Under the pieces are notes generated by a model. The model was not told where the DNA came from. It was given only the letters and a program-made list of their open reading frames with translations, and made no database searches. A DNA stretch of 64,000 nucleotides from CAYVUV01 sp964455095 (lineage in GTDB: Bacteria; Desulfobacterota; Binatia; HRBIN30; CADEER01), in the NCBI GenBank assembly GCA_964455095.1, contig CAYVUV010000052.1:5383-69382 (forward strand), given 5' to 3'. Below, in pieces: positions 7,019 to 19,611 of this stretch (positions are counted from its first letter, which is position 1; each line of letters starts with the position of its first letter). The position numbers were made by a program, and so were the translations under genes.

Positions 7019-8407
7019 TCAATCCGAGCGCGGGCCGATCCACACGGTCTGGATGTTGGTGAACTCGCGGATGCCGTACTCGGACAGCTCGCGACCGTAG
7101 CCGGAGCGCTTGATGCCGCCGAACGGCAGGCGGGGATCGGAGGCGACCATGCCATTGACGAACACCGCGCCGGCTTCGATGTCGCGCGCCAGCGCGCGGG
7201 CGCGGACGAGGTCGCGCGTCCACACACTGCACCCGAGCCCATACGGAGAGTCGTTGGCCACCGCCAGCGCCTCGTCCGCATCGCGCACGCGCATCAGCGC
7301 CGCGACGGGGCCGAAGGTCTCCTCGCAGGCGAGCGGCGTGCCGGGGGTGACTCCGGTGACAACGGTCGGCGTGAAAAAGAAACCGCGGCCGGCGAGGCGC
7401 GCGCCGCCGGCCGCCACCCGCGCACCGCGCGCAACCGCTTCGCGCACCTGCCGTTCGAGCATGTCGCGCAGGTCGGCGCGCGCCAACGGGCCGACCTGCG
7501 TCGCCGGATCGATCGGATTGCCCACGCGCAGCGCCCGCACGGCCGCGACGTAGCGCTGTTCGAACGCCTCGAACACATCGGTGGCGACGACGAAGCGCTT
7601 GGCGGCGATGCAGCTCTGGCCACCGTTTTGAAAGCGGGCCCGCACACCCGCCGTGACGGCCGCATCGAGGTCGGCGTCGGCAAGGACGATGAACGCGTCC
7701 GAACCGCCGAGCTCGAGCACCGCCTTCTTGAGCGCCCGGCCGGCCGCGGCCGCGATCGCCATCCCAGCGCGTTCGCTGCCCGTCAGCGTCACCGCGGCAA
7801 TGCGCGCGTCGGCCACCAGCTCCGTCACTTCATCGCCCGCCAGCAGAAGGGTTTGAAATACCCCGTCCGGGAACCCGCAGGCGTGAAGCAGCTCGGCGAT
7901 CGCCAGCGCACACTGCGGCACGTTCGACGCGTGTTTGAGGACCGCGGTGTTGCCCGCCATCAGGCTTGGGGCCGCAAAGCGGAACACCTGCCAGTAGGGA
8001 AAATTCCATGGCATCACGGCGAGGATCGGACCAAGCGGCGCGAATTCCACGTAACTCTCGGCCGCGTTGGACGGATGCGGCTGATCGGCGAGATACGCCG
8101 CGGCGTGCTCGGCGTAGTGCGTACACACCCAGGCGCATTTCTCGACCTCGGCTTCCGCTTCGGCGATGGGCTTGCCCATTTCCAACGTCGCCAGGGCGGC
8201 GAGCCGCGTCCGGTGCTCCTGCAGGTACGCAGCGGCGGCGTGCAGACGCGCGCTGCGCTCAGCGATGGTCGTGTTGCGCCAGCGGCGGAACGCGGCGCGG
8301 CTCGCCACGAGCACGCGTTCGATCTCGCCGGCGTCCGCTGCCCGGAAGGTTCCGACCACCTGCTCGGTCGCCGGGTTGATGGAGTGCAGCGTCACCGTTC
8401 GGCTCAT
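7019..8407 (-). CDS. NAD(P)-dependent aldehyde dehydrogenase, succinate-semialdehyde type
   Basis: 462 residues of the ALDH superfamily, closest in pattern to the short GabD1-type succinate-semialdehyde dehydrogenases. Motifs visible are INPATEQVVG at the N terminus, the GPILAVMPWNFPYWQVFRFA block, LKHASNVPQCAL, the catalytic Glu in KAVLELGGSDAFIVL and the catalytic Cys in FQNGGQSCIAAKR, then CEETFGPVAALMRV and NDSPYGLGCSVWT. It oxidises an aldehyde to the acid; succinate semialdehyde is likely but unproven. The start is the ATG at 8407 with a GAGGG upstream; a longer form begins at 8452. It follows radC by about 60 bp. Confidence 0.9.
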   Translation of the reverse strand: MSRTVTLHSINPATEQVVGTFRAADAGEIERVLVASRAAFRRWRNTTIAERSARLHAAAAYLQEHRTRLAALATLEMGKPIAEAEAEVEKCAWVCTHYAEHAAAYLADQPHPSNAAESYVEFAPLGPILAVMPWNFPYWQVFRFAAPSLMAGNTAVLKHASNVPQCALAIAELLHACGFPDGVFQTLLLAGDEVTELVADARIAAVTLTGSERAGMAIAAAAGRALKKAVLELGGSDAFIVLADADLDAAVTAGVRARFQNGGQSCIAAKRFVVATDVFEAFEQRYVAAVRALRVGNPIDPATQVGPLARADLRDMLERQVREAVARGARVAAGGARLAGRGFFFTPTVVTGVTPGTPLACEETFGPVAALMRVRDADEALAVANDSPYGLGCSVWTRDLVRARALARDIEAGAVFVNGMVASDPRLPFGGIKRSGYGRELSEYGIREFTNIQTVWIGPRSD

Positions 8408-8470
8408 GCCCTCGTGTGCCCCGGGGAAATGAAACCACAGATCGGCGCCCATGGATACGGGGTGGTCGAC

Positions 8471-9160
8471 TCACCAGAGCCCGTCGTCGACGAAGCTGAC
8501 GTAGCGCCCCTGGCCGATGACGACATGGTCCAACACGCGCACGCCGACCAGGTCGCCGACCTCGCGCAGGCGGCGCGTCAGCTCGACATCCTCCCGGCTG
8601 GGCGTCGGGTCGCCGCTCGGGTGATTGTGGACGAAGACGACCGCCGCGGCCGATTCGCGGATGACGGGCAGGTACACCTCGCGCGGGTGGACGATGCTCG
8701 CCGTCAGCGACCCTTGCGAGATACAGATGTCCTTGATCTTGCGGTGCTTGTTGTCGAGCAGGACGGCGTAGAAGTGCTCGTGCCGCTCGCCCGCCAGGCG
8801 TTCGCGAAAGTGGGCGAAGACGTCGTAGCTGCCGCGGAACGGCGCGCCCGGCGCGAACTCCTCCTCGCCGAAACGTTTGGCCAGCTCGAGCAGCGCGAGG
8901 ACTTGCGCCGCCTTGGCGGGGCCGATGCCCTTGATGCGACAGAGGTCGGCGCGACTCAGCGCGGCCAAGCCGCGCAAACTGCCACCGGCCGACGCCATCA
9001 CGGCGCGCGCCTGCACCACCGCGCTCTCGCCTTCCGTGCCGCTGCGCAGCACCAGCGCCAGGAGCTCCGCCACCGTCAGCGCTGCCGGCCCATGGTCCTG
9101 GAGCTTCTCGCGCGGCCGCTCGCCGCGCGGCCAGTGCTTGATCGCCGTCGACTCGGGCAT
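8471..9160 (-). CDS. radC: RadC-family JAMM-domain protein
   Basis: 229 residues. Residues 10-90 carry the helix-hairpin-helix part (LCRIKGIGPAKAAQVLALLE) and residues 100-225 the MPN/JAB metalloprotease-like domain with the family motif VHNHPSGDPTPSREDVELT, which contains the zinc-binding His-x-His and Asp. The old name refers to a DNA-repair phenotype later explained by recG; the real role is unknown. The start is the ATG at 9160; the upstream MCAMVAA part has no clear ribosome site. Neighbours are unrelated housekeeping genes. Confidence 0.92.
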   Translation of the reverse strand: MPESTAIKHWPRGERPREKLQDHGPAALTVAELLALVLRSGTEGESAVVQARAVMASAGGSLRGLAALSRADLCRIKGIGPAKAAQVLALLELAKRFGEEEFAPGAPFRGSYDVFAHFRERLAGERHEHFYAVLLDNKHRKIKDICISQGSLTASIVHPREVYLPVIRESAAAVVFVHNHPSGDPTPSREDVELTRRLREVGDLVGVRVLDHVVIGQGRYVSFVDDGLW

Positions 9161-9237
9161 GGCCGCGACCATAGCGCACAAGACCAGGTTGTCAAACTCA
9201 ATCGTAGATCAATGAGACCGTCGGTAGACCACTGCCG

Positions 9238-10431
9238 TCAGAGCACTACCCGCAGCAACAGGCCGTGCAGGTATTCGCCCTCGGGATGGCCGAGGGCGTT
9301 GGGATGGTCCGGACCGGGCCCGAGATGCTGGACGAGCTGCACCGTGCGGTGCGTATCGGCGGCGGCGCCGAGGACGATCTTGCGAAACAGCTCGCCGTCG
9401 ACGTGCTGCGAGCAGGTGAAGGTCACGAGCAGTGCGCCCGGTTCGGCGCGGCGCAACGCCCAGAGGTGCAAGTCCTTGTACGCGCGAGCGCCGCGCGCCA
9501 CGTCCTTGCGCTGCTTCACCAGCGCCGGCGGGTCGAGGACGATGACATCGAACGTCTCGCGCGTGTCGCGCAGGTAGCGCGGCACGTCGGCTTGCACGAA
9601 CTCGGCGCCGGCCGGCGGCAGGTGGTTGAGCGCCCAGTGTTGGCGGGCGGCGTCGAGCGCGCGCGCCGAGCTCTCCACGGCGACCACGCGCGCCGCGCCG
9701 CCCGCGCCGGCGTGGACCGCGAAGCCCCCCCGGTAGCAGAACAAGTCGAGCACGCGCCGATCTTTGGCCAGGCTGCGCAGGAGATGGCGATTGGGCCGCT
9801 GGTCGCAGAAGTGGCCGGTCTTCTGTCCAACGCCGGGCGCGACGGTGAACGACAAGCCGTTCTCACGGATCGCGACCTCGTCGGGCAGCTCACCGTGCAG
9901 AATCGCCGCGTGGGCCTCGAGCCCTTCCGCCTCGCGCACGGCCCCCTCGCTGCGCTCGCAGACGGCGCGCGGAGCCACGGCCTCGATGAGCGCGGCCAGC
10001 AAGGCCGGGCGCATCCGGTCGGCGCCAGCGGTCAGACACTGCAGCACCAGCACGTCGCCGAAGCGGTCGACCAGCACGCCGGGGAGTCGATCGCCTTCGC
10101 CGTTGATCAAGCGGTAGGCATCGGTATCGGGAGCCACCACGGCGTTTCGCAACGCCAGAGCCCCCGCGACGCGGCGCGCGATCAACGCGTCGTCGACCGC
10201 CTCGTCGCCGACGGTCAACATCCGCACCGCGATCGTGCAGCGCGGATTGGCATAGCCCGAGCCGAGCAGCGCGCCGTCGGCCGCCCGCACCTGGACGACC
10301 GTGCCCGGCTCCAGCGCCGGATCGAGATCGCGGATCGCTCCCGAGAAAATCCACGGGTGTCCGAACCGCACCGGCCGATCTTTTCCGGAGCGCAGGTGCA
10401 CCACGGCCCCCATGCCTTCCCCAACGCCCAT
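9238..10431 (-). CDS. RlmI-like rRNA cytosine-5 methyltransferase
   Basis: 397 residues. An N-terminal PUA domain (about 1-75, GHPWIFSGAIRDLDP) is followed by the EEHUD-type linker and a class I SAM methyltransferase: DLFCYRGGFAVHAGAGGAA at motif I, VVAVESSARALDAAR, motif IV VIVLDPPALVKQRKD, and the TCSQHVDGELF motif containing the catalytic Cys region. RlmI methylates C1962 of 23S rRNA with SAM. The start is uncertain between 10461, 10431 and 10413; 10431 is preceded by GAGAGGGACGGG. The moaC stop lies 34 bp upstream, so a shared transcript is likely. Confidence 0.9.
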   Translation of the reverse strand: MGVGEGMGAVVHLRSGKDRPVRFGHPWIFSGAIRDLDPALEPGTVVQVRAADGALLGSGYANPRCTIAVRMLTVGDEAVDDALIARRVAGALALRNAVVAPDTDAYRLINGEGDRLPGVLVDRFGDVLVLQCLTAGADRMRPALLAALIEAVAPRAVCERSEGAVREAEGLEAHAAILHGELPDEVAIRENGLSFTVAPGVGQKTGHFCDQRPNRHLLRSLAKDRRVLDLFCYRGGFAVHAGAGGAARVVAVESSARALDAARQHWALNHLPPAGAEFVQADVPRYLRDTRETFDVIVLDPPALVKQRKDVARGARAYKDLHLWALRRAEPGALLVTFTCSQHVDGELFRKIVLGAAADTHRTVQLVQHLGPGPDHPNALGHPEGEYLHGLLLRVVL

Positions 10432-10465
10432 CGTCCCGTCCCTCTCCGTGCCGCGGCGCACCGGC

Positions 10466-10972
<507 letters not shown>

Positions 10973-10987
10973 TATGGTTGCCCCCTC

Positions 10988-11923
10988 ATGTCACAACACA
11001 AGATCGTCATACTCGGATCCGGCGCCGCCGGACTCACCGCGGCGCTCTACGCCGCCCGCGCCAACCTCGAACCGCTGGTGATCGAAGGATCGCAGCCGGG
11101 CGGGCAACTTACCATAACCACCGAGGTGGAGAACTATCCCGGCTTTCCGCACGGCGTCATGGGCCCGGAGATGATGGAGCTGTTTCGCAAACAGGCGGAG
11201 CGCTTCGGCACGCAGATCGTGTACGGCGAAGCCACCAAGGTCGAGCTGGGCCAGCGGCCGTTTCGCGTCGAGGTGGGTAAGGACGTCTACGAGGCGGAGG
11301 CCTTGATCATCTCCACCGGTGCCTCGGCCAAGCTGCTCGGCATCGCCTCGGAGAAGCGGCTGATGGGGTATGGCGTGTCGGCCTGCGCCACCTGCGACGG
11401 CTTTTTCTTCAAGGACAAGGAACTGATCGTCGTCGGCGGCGGGGATACGGCGATGGAAGAGGCGCTGTTTCTGACCAAGTTCGCCGCCAAGGTGAACGTC
11501 GTGCATCGCCGCAGCGAGCTGCGCGCCTCGAAGATCATGGCCGACCGCGCCGCGCGCAACCCGAAGATCTCGTTCATCTGGAACAGCGCCGTCGACGAAG
11601 TGCTCGGCGATGCGGACAAAGGCGGGGTCACTGGCGTCAAGCTGCGCGACCTCACCAACGACAGCGTGCGCGAGGTCAAAGCCGACGGGGTGTTCATCGC
11701 CATCGGCCACCAGCCCAACACGCGCCTGTTCACCGGCCTGCTCACGCTTGACGCCAACGGCTACATCGTCACCAAGCCGAAGAGCACGGCGACCGAGATC
11801 CCCGGCGTCTTTGCCTGCGGCGACGTGCAGGACAGCGTCTACCGCCAGGCGATCACGGCCGCGGGCACCGGCTGCATGGCGGCCATCGACGCCGAGCGCT
11901 GGCTAGAAGCTCAGCACGGGTAG
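10988..11923 (+). CDS. trxB: Thioredoxin-disulfide reductase
   Basis: 311 residues of the low-molecular-weight bacterial thioredoxin reductase family. It moves electrons from NADPH through FAD and a redox disulfide to thioredoxin. Motifs are the FAD loop ILGSGAAGLTAALYAARAN, EGSQPGGQLTITTEVENYPG, the redox pair CATC at residues 133-136, the NADPH loop VVGGGDTAMEEALFL with HRR downstream, and the FAD end GVFACGDVQD. The start ATG at 10988 gives the standard N terminus; no strong ribosome site is seen. It is divergent from moaC. Confidence 0.95.
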   Translation: MSQHKIVILGSGAAGLTAALYAARANLEPLVIEGSQPGGQLTITTEVENYPGFPHGVMGPEMMELFRKQAERFGTQIVYGEATKVELGQRPFRVEVGKDVYEAEALIISTGASAKLLGIASEKRLMGYGVSACATCDGFFFKDKELIVVGGGDTAMEEALFLTKFAAKVNVVHRRSELRASKIMADRAARNPKISFIWNSAVDEVLGDADKGGVTGVKLRDLTNDSVREVKADGVFIAIGHQPNTRLFTGLLTLDANGYIVTKPKSTATEIPGVFACGDVQDSVYRQAITAAGTGCMAAIDAERWLEAQHG

Positions 11924-11946
11924 GGCGAGCACAAAGCCGGACCGGC

Positions 11947-12237
11947 TCACTCGTCCTCGACGCCGAAGGTCCGTCGCCCCCACCACCAGATCAGCGCGCC
12001 GGCGACCGCGTACGCCAGCACGCCTTCGACGACGTTGCAGCCGCCGACGAAGAGCGACAGGCCGAGGACCAGGATCGTGCTGACCACGGCCATCACCTTC
12101 TCGATGCGGGTCTCGCGGTCGCGTTCGTCGGCGACATGCTCGCGCACATCGGCGCCGCAGTGCGGGCAGCGCCCGCCCGGGCGGCGCTCCATCTGCGCCT
12201 GACACTGCGGACAGTAGAACTTCTGTGCGATGGGCAC
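11947..12237 (-). CDS. Zinc-ribbon membrane protein
   Basis: 96 residues, MPIAQKFYCPQCQAQMERR at the start. Two CxxC pairs (CPQC at about 9-12 and CPHC at about 24-27) form a zinc ribbon. Two hydrophobic segments follow (about 49-66 and 69-86). I do not recognise a named family. The gene follows sppA after 12 bp on the same strand, so it is probably its operon partner. A role in sensing or in membrane protein quality control next to SppA is only a guess. It ends 24 bp from the convergent trxB stop. Confidence 0.7.
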   Translation of the reverse strand: MPIAQKFYCPQCQAQMERRPGGRCPHCGADVREHVADERDRETRIEKVMAVVSTILVLGLSLFVGGCNVVEGVLAYAVAGALIWWWGRRTFGVEDE

Positions 12238-12249
12238 GGGCAGGACCAG

Positions 12250-13947
12250 CTAGAAGAAGCGGATATCGAACGGCAGCAGGGTCCACACGCGCTCGCGGCA
12301 GACAAAGCGCAACCAGGGCAGGAAGGCGCCGAGGTCGGCCAGACGACCCTGGGTTGGCAGATTGAGGTCGAACGACACCTTCCAGAGCCGGCGCGGCTTG
12401 GGATGCCGCTCGACGGACACCGACTCGGCGAGCGGCACGCCGGCCAGGTTCTTGGCCGCGTCGAGGGCTTCTTCGAGACCGCCAAGCTCGTCGACGAGAC
12501 CGCGCGTCCAGGCCTGGCGGCCAGTCCACACCCGGCCCTCTGCCACCGCCGCCACCGCGGCGTGGTTCAGGCGCCGGCCGGTCGCCACGCGGTCGAGGAA
12601 GAGGTCGTAGAAGCTTTCCGCCTCGGCCTGGATGCGCGCCCGCTCCGGTGCGCCGAGGGGTTCGTAGTCGGAATACATGGCCGCATGACGGCCCCGGCTG
12701 ACCAGCTCCTTCACCACGCCCAGGCGGTCGTAGAGACCGCGCAGGTTGGCTTTGCCGGCGATGACGCCGATCGAGCCGGTGATGGTCCCGGCCTCGGCGA
12801 AGACCGGTGAGCCGGCGACCGCGAGGTAGTACCCGCCCGAGGCGGCGACATCGCCACACGAGACGACGACCGGTTTCTTCTCCCGCGTCCGCACGAGCTC
12901 GCGCCACATCAGGTCCGAGGCCAGCCCCGAGCCGCCCGGACTGGCGACGCGCAGCACGATGGCGCGCACGTCCGCGCGCTCGCGCAGCTCCTTCAACGCG
13001 CTGGCCACTGACGCCGCGCCGACGGCGTGGGCGCCGCCGGGGCCCGGGATCGTCTCGCCGCTTTTGATGGTGCCGGTGACGTGCACGACGGCGAAAGCGC
13101 CGCGCGCGCTGCGCAGAACCTGGCGCTGGATCTCGCGACCGCGCCGGCGCGCGTACGCGGTGCGGTCGATCACCGCCGCGCCGCCGCAGGCTTTGATCAG
13201 CTGGGTCTCCACTTCGTCGGCGTACGCCAGGCGATCGACCAGACGCGCCTCGGCCGCCTCGCGCGCCAGAAACGGGCCGCGATCGAACAGCTCGCGCACC
13301 GCGCCGGAGTCCAGCCCGCGGCCGGCGGAGACGCCGTCGACGAGCTGACCGTACAGATCGTCGACCAGGGCCTCCATCATCTCGCGGTGCGGCGCCGACA
13401 TGTCGCGGCGGGTAAACGCTTCACCGGCCGACTTGTAGCGGCCCATCTGGACGACATCGGCCTGGATGCCGACCTTCTCCAGCGCGCCGAGGAAGAACAC
13501 CGCTTCTGACGAGAGGCCGGTAATGTCGACCGTTGCCGCCGGCGTCAGGGTGATCTGGTCGGCCGCCGAAGCGAGATAGTAGGCACCGACCGGCGCGCTA
13601 TCGAGGTGGACCCAGACGCGCTTACCTGCGGAGCGCAGCGCCTCGATGGAGCGCCGCAACCCCTGCAGACGCGCCCAGCTGGCGTGCGGGTCCTCGCAGC
13701 GGATCAGCACCCCCACCAGGCGCGGGTCCTCTCGCGCCCAGCGCAGCAGCGAGATCAGACTGAAGTAGTCGGTGGCGGGGCGGCGCAGGAGCCCGAGGAC
13801 GCGCTGCTCGCTGCCTTCCTCGGACAGCTCACCGCTCAGATCGAGGCGCAGAATGCCGTAGGGCTGCCGGCGCCCGAACCGCGCCAGCACCCACTCCGAC
13901 ACACCGAGCAGGAACAGCGTCGCCCGCCGTGTTATCGCTCGCCACAC
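12250..13947 (-). CDS. sppA: Signal peptide peptidase SppA, long (67K) type
   Basis: 565 residues with two ClpP-like crotonase-fold halves, as in E. coli SppA. It degrades signal peptides left in the membrane after secretion. The N-terminal half supplies the general-base Lys (K172 in QMGRYKSAGEAFTRRDMS) and the C-terminal half the nucleophile Ser (S370 in GDVAASGGYYLA), matching the Ser/Lys dyad. Other motifs are SGLASDLMWREL and TITGSIGVI. The start is a GTG at 13947. The N-terminal hydrophobic stretch is weak (ATLFLLGVSEWVLA), compatible with one membrane anchor. Confidence 0.92.
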   Translation of the reverse strand: MWRAITRRATLFLLGVSEWVLARFGRRQPYGILRLDLSGELSEEGSEQRVLGLLRRPATDYFSLISLLRWAREDPRLVGVLIRCEDPHASWARLQGLRRSIEALRSAGKRVWVHLDSAPVGAYYLASAADQITLTPAATVDITGLSSEAVFFLGALEKVGIQADVVQMGRYKSAGEAFTRRDMSAPHREMMEALVDDLYGQLVDGVSAGRGLDSGAVRELFDRGPFLAREAAEARLVDRLAYADEVETQLIKACGGAAVIDRTAYARRRGREIQRQVLRSARGAFAVVHVTGTIKSGETIPGPGGAHAVGAASVASALKELRERADVRAIVLRVASPGGSGLASDLMWRELVRTREKKPVVVSCGDVAASGGYYLAVAGSPVFAEAGTITGSIGVIAGKANLRGLYDRLGVVKELVSRGRHAAMYSDYEPLGAPERARIQAEAESFYDLFLDRVATGRRLNHAAVAAVAEGRVWTGRQAWTRGLVDELGGLEEALDAAKNLAGVPLAESVSVERHPKPRRLWKVSFDLNLPTQGRLADLGAFLPWLRFVCRERVWTLLPFDIRFF

Positions 13948-14011
13948 GGGCGTACTCTAAGCCGCTCGTCTCGCCGCGCGCAAGAAACCGCGCGGCCCGC
14001 TCGGGCGCCGC

Positions 14012-14422
14012 TCAGCTGGCCTGAGCCGTCTGCTCGCCCGCGACGACGCGGCGCACCGGCGTTTGGGCCACGATGCGCGGGCGCCGCTGCCCACCGAGCT
14101 GGCGCTCCTGCCACTCGCGCAACCCGCGGCGCAGATACTCGGCGTTCAAGTTGAGGATGTCGCAGATGCTGACGAACGAAAAGGGCCACTCGCGATCGTC
14201 CGACACGATCCACACCTCGGCATCGTCGAACAGCTGCTGCGCCTTGTGGTCGCGCGCGAACAGGTGCTTCTGGTAGCAATCGATCGCATCTTCGAGAATG
14301 GCCACGATCAACCGGTATTCCGGCTCGCGCGGCACGCGTTTGCGCATGCTGGCGAAGTACTGCGTCGGCAGCAGGACGTCCGGCTGAAAGAGCTGGCCTT
14401 CACCCATCGTATGGTCACGCAT
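14012..14422 (-). CDS. Conserved protein of unknown function
   Basis: 136 residues from the ATG at 14422, which is preceded by an AGGTGGAG ribosome site; a GTG at 14437 is also possible. I recognise the pattern LFDDAEVWIVSDDREWPFSF followed by CDILNLNAEYLRRGLREW as a type of short protein found in deltaproteobacterial and related genomes, without a known function. It has a helical N-terminal part with CYQKHLFARDHKAQQLFDDA and a basic C-terminal end (RRPRIVAQTPVRRVV). The layout suggests a small nucleic-acid-binding or adaptor protein, but nothing proves this. Confidence 0.7.
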   Translation of the reverse strand: MRDHTMGEGQLFQPDVLLPTQYFASMRKRVPREPEYRLIVAILEDAIDCYQKHLFARDHKAQQLFDDAEVWIVSDDREWPFSFVSICDILNLNAEYLRRGLREWQERQLGGQRRPRIVAQTPVRRVVAGEQTAQAS

Positions 14423-14564
14423 ATCGTACCGCTCCACCTATCACGACGGCTTAGACGGCCGTCCTTTGGGCATATTCACCAGCCCGAACCGCGATTTCGC
14501 GCCCGTCCGATCGGGGCTGCGTGCCGGGTTTCGACGCATTGCGTCAGCCCCCCGGCCGGGCCGT

Positions 14565-14882
14565 TCAAATGCTGAAGGAGGCGCCGCACCCGCAGGTGCG
14601 CTTGACGTTGGGATTGTGCAGATTGAAGCCCGTGGCCATCAGACCGTCGGCGTAGTCGAGCTCGGTGCCGTTCAGGTAGAGAAAGCTCTTGCGGTCGACG
14701 ACTACCTTGGCTCCGTCGCGCTCGAAAACCTTGTCACCCGTGCGCGGTTCGTCGAGGTCCATTTTGTACGTCAGGCCCGAACAGCCCCCGCCGACCACCT
14801 TGACGCGCAGCCCCTTGGCGGGATTTTCACCCACCAGGCTCTGAATCTTCAGCACGGCGTTGTCAGTTAACGTAATGGCCAT
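14565..14882 (-). CDS. A-type iron-sulfur carrier (IscA/ErpA family)
   Basis: 105 residues of the HesB/IscA/SufA/ErpA family. It carries or inserts Fe-S clusters into target proteins. The three ligand Cys are visible: one in VVGGGCSGLTYKMDL and two in the C-terminal NVKRTCGCGASFSI. The start is the ATG at 14882, giving MAITLTDNAVLKIQSL. The iscS gene lies upstream on the same strand with about 100 bp between, so the two belong together functionally and perhaps by transcript. No iscU, hscA or fdx is seen here. Confidence 0.92.
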   Translation of the reverse strand: MAITLTDNAVLKIQSLVGENPAKGLRVKVVGGGCSGLTYKMDLDEPRTGDKVFERDGAKVVVDRKSFLYLNGTELDYADGLMATGFNLHNPNVKRTCGCGASFSI

Positions 14883-14984
14883 GGCGCTCAATACTCTTAG
14901 CGATTCCGCCGCCACGACGCGAGGGGGGGCGACACCGATGCCATCGATTCTTGCCACCAGAAGCAGTCGCACGCGGCTAACTAC

Positions 14985-16178
14985 CTAACAAATCACGGCC
15001 TTTTTGCGCCCAGCCCATTCGGACGAGAGCTGGCGCAAACGCCCGACCTCGTGCACGACGCGTTCGATGACGTAGTCGATTTCCGCCTCGGTGTTGGACC
15101 GCCCGAGGCCGAAGCGGACCGACGACTGGGCGAGATCGTCGCCGAGACCCAGGGCGCGCAGGACATGCGAGGGAGCGAGGGTGGCCGACGTGCAGGCCGA
15201 CCCCGACGAGAGCGCGACGTCGGGCAGCGCCGCCAGCAGCGCCTCGGCGTCGACGCAGGCGAAGCTGGCGTTGAGGTTCCCGGCCAGACGCTCGGTCGGG
15301 TGACCGCTCAAGGATACGCCCTCCAGCCGGGCACGGAGCCCGCCCCAGAGTCGCTCGCGCAAGGTCAGGATACGGGCTTGCTCGGCCGCCATCTCGGCCG
15401 CCGCGATCTCGCAGGCGCGGCCGAAGCCGACGATGCCCGGTACGTTGAGGGTCCCCGAGCGCATGCCGCGCTCGTGCCCACCGCCGTGCATCTGCGGGCT
15501 GAGGCGCACCCGCGGCGCCCGCGCGCGGACGTAGAGCGCGCCACAGCCTTTGGGGCCGTGCATCTTGTGGGCGGTAAACGACAGCAGATCGACCTCCGCC
15601 GCGCCGACGTCGAGCAGCAGCCGGCCGACGCCCTGGGTGGCATCGCAGTGGAACAGTACCTCGTGGGACTTGGCGATGCGCCCAATGGCGGCGATCGGGT
15701 GAATCGTGCCGATCTCATTGTTGGCGTGCATGATCGAGATCAGCACCGTGCGCGGCGTGATCGCCCGGCGCACGGCGTCCGGGTCGACTACCCCGAATTC
15801 GTCGACCGGCAGATACGTCACCGTCGCCAGGCCGGCGCGCTCCAGCGCCCGGCAGGGATCGAGCACGGCGTTGTGCTCGGTAACGCACGTGATGACGTGA
15901 TCGCCCTTGCCGCGGTTAAACTCGACCACGCCCTTGATGGCCAGGTTGTCCGACTCGGTCGCGCCGCTGGTGAAGACGATCTCCTTCGGCTTGGCGCCGA
16001 TCACGGCCGCCACCTGCGCGCGGGCGCGGTCGACAGCCTCTTCGGCCTCCCAGCCGAAGGGGTGCGTACGGCTGGCCGCATTGCCGAACTTCTCGCTGAA
16101 ATAGGGCAGCATGGCCTCGAGCACGCGCGGGTCGACCGGCGTCGTGGCGTGGTGGTCCATGTAGATGACGCGCCCCAT
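14985..16178 (-). CDS. iscS: Cysteine desulfurase, IscS/NifS family
   Basis: 397 residues. This PLP enzyme takes sulfur from cysteine, leaving alanine, to supply Fe-S cluster and tRNA thiolation pathways. Motifs visible are YMDHHATTPVDPRVLEAM, EIVFTSGATESDNLAIKGV, TEHNAVLDPCRALE, HCDATQGVGR, the PLP Lys in SFTAHKMHGPKGCGALYV and the active Cys in ALSSGSACTSATLAPSHVL. The active-site loop is of the longer IscS type. The frame continues open upstream through uvrA but the MGRVIYMDHH start at 16178 is the natural one. It lies 80 bp after uvrA. Confidence 0.93.
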   Translation of the reverse strand: MGRVIYMDHHATTPVDPRVLEAMLPYFSEKFGNAASRTHPFGWEAEEAVDRARAQVAAVIGAKPKEIVFTSGATESDNLAIKGVVEFNRGKGDHVITCVTEHNAVLDPCRALERAGLATVTYLPVDEFGVVDPDAVRRAITPRTVLISIMHANNEIGTIHPIAAIGRIAKSHEVLFHCDATQGVGRLLLDVGAAEVDLLSFTAHKMHGPKGCGALYVRARAPRVRLSPQMHGGGHERGMRSGTLNVPGIVGFGRACEIAAAEMAAEQARILTLRERLWGGLRARLEGVSLSGHPTERLAGNLNASFACVDAEALLAALPDVALSSGSACTSATLAPSHVLRALGLGDDLAQSSVRFGLGRSNTEAEIDYVIERVVHEVGRLRQLSSEWAGRKKAVIC

Positions 16179-16258
16179 GCGCTGCACTTTACACGGCTCC
16201 GCCCGCCGCTGGCGAGAGGGACGCGGCGCTTTAAGCCGCCAGGCCCGGAACGCCGCGC

Positions 16259-19108
<2,850 letters not shown>

Positions 19109-19155
19109 CGCCGACGACTCTGAGAAGACGCCGCCGGCAAGTCAAGGGACCGGTT

Positions 19156-19380
19156 CTAGAGCTGCTCGCCTTTGAAGCTGCCGGTCAACACCACGCGTCC
19201 GGAGTTGACCAGGCTGGTGACGACCTCGACCAGCTCGCCCGCCGAACCGCAGCGCGGCTGCACCAGGCGGATGAGGTCGAACAGCGTCGAGCGCTGCGGC
19301 AGTCCACGTCCAACCGACCGGCGGCGTTGCAACCTGTTTGCCGTCGGTCGTCCCTGTTGAGTCTTGCGCAGCATCGTCAT
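19156..19380 (-). CDS. Small conserved hypothetical protein
   Basis: 74 residues. The C-terminal half, LFDLIRLVQPRCGSAGELVE followed by VVTSLVNSGRVVLTGSFKG, looks like a small protein type I have seen in several GC-rich deltaproteobacterial genomes (helix, then two short strands), without a known function. The N terminus is basic and Gln/Arg-rich. A reasonable AGAGG ribosome site precedes the ATG at 19380. It sits upstream of uvrA on the same strand, so it may be the first gene of that transcript. Confidence 0.55.
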   Translation of the reverse strand: MTMLRKTQQGRPTANRLQRRRSVGRGLPQRSTLFDLIRLVQPRCGSAGELVEVVTSLVNSGRVVLTGSFKGEQL

Positions 19381-19611
19381 TCGCCTCTGTTGGAAGTGAA
19401 GAGCATGGGCTGTGCCACATCCAAGCGTTCGCCAACCCTACGTGGTGTGACACCTGCCCAGCGCGTGGTCTTGTAAGAGCTTCCACCACGGCGCCGCTTG
19501 CCCCGGGAGCGTCAGATCCGTGACATGGGCTCCTCGCCAGCCCTCTCCGAGCATTCGATGCCGCGCCGCAGTTGAGGTTTCTCGCCGCAACTGGAACATT
19601 GGGCCCCTGCG

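Noticed and set aside
6827..9577. A 916-residue open frame on the plus strand over the ALDH and RadC genes
   Set aside because: It is the mirror of real minus-strand genes. The product is rich in Arg, His and Ala with no fold pattern.
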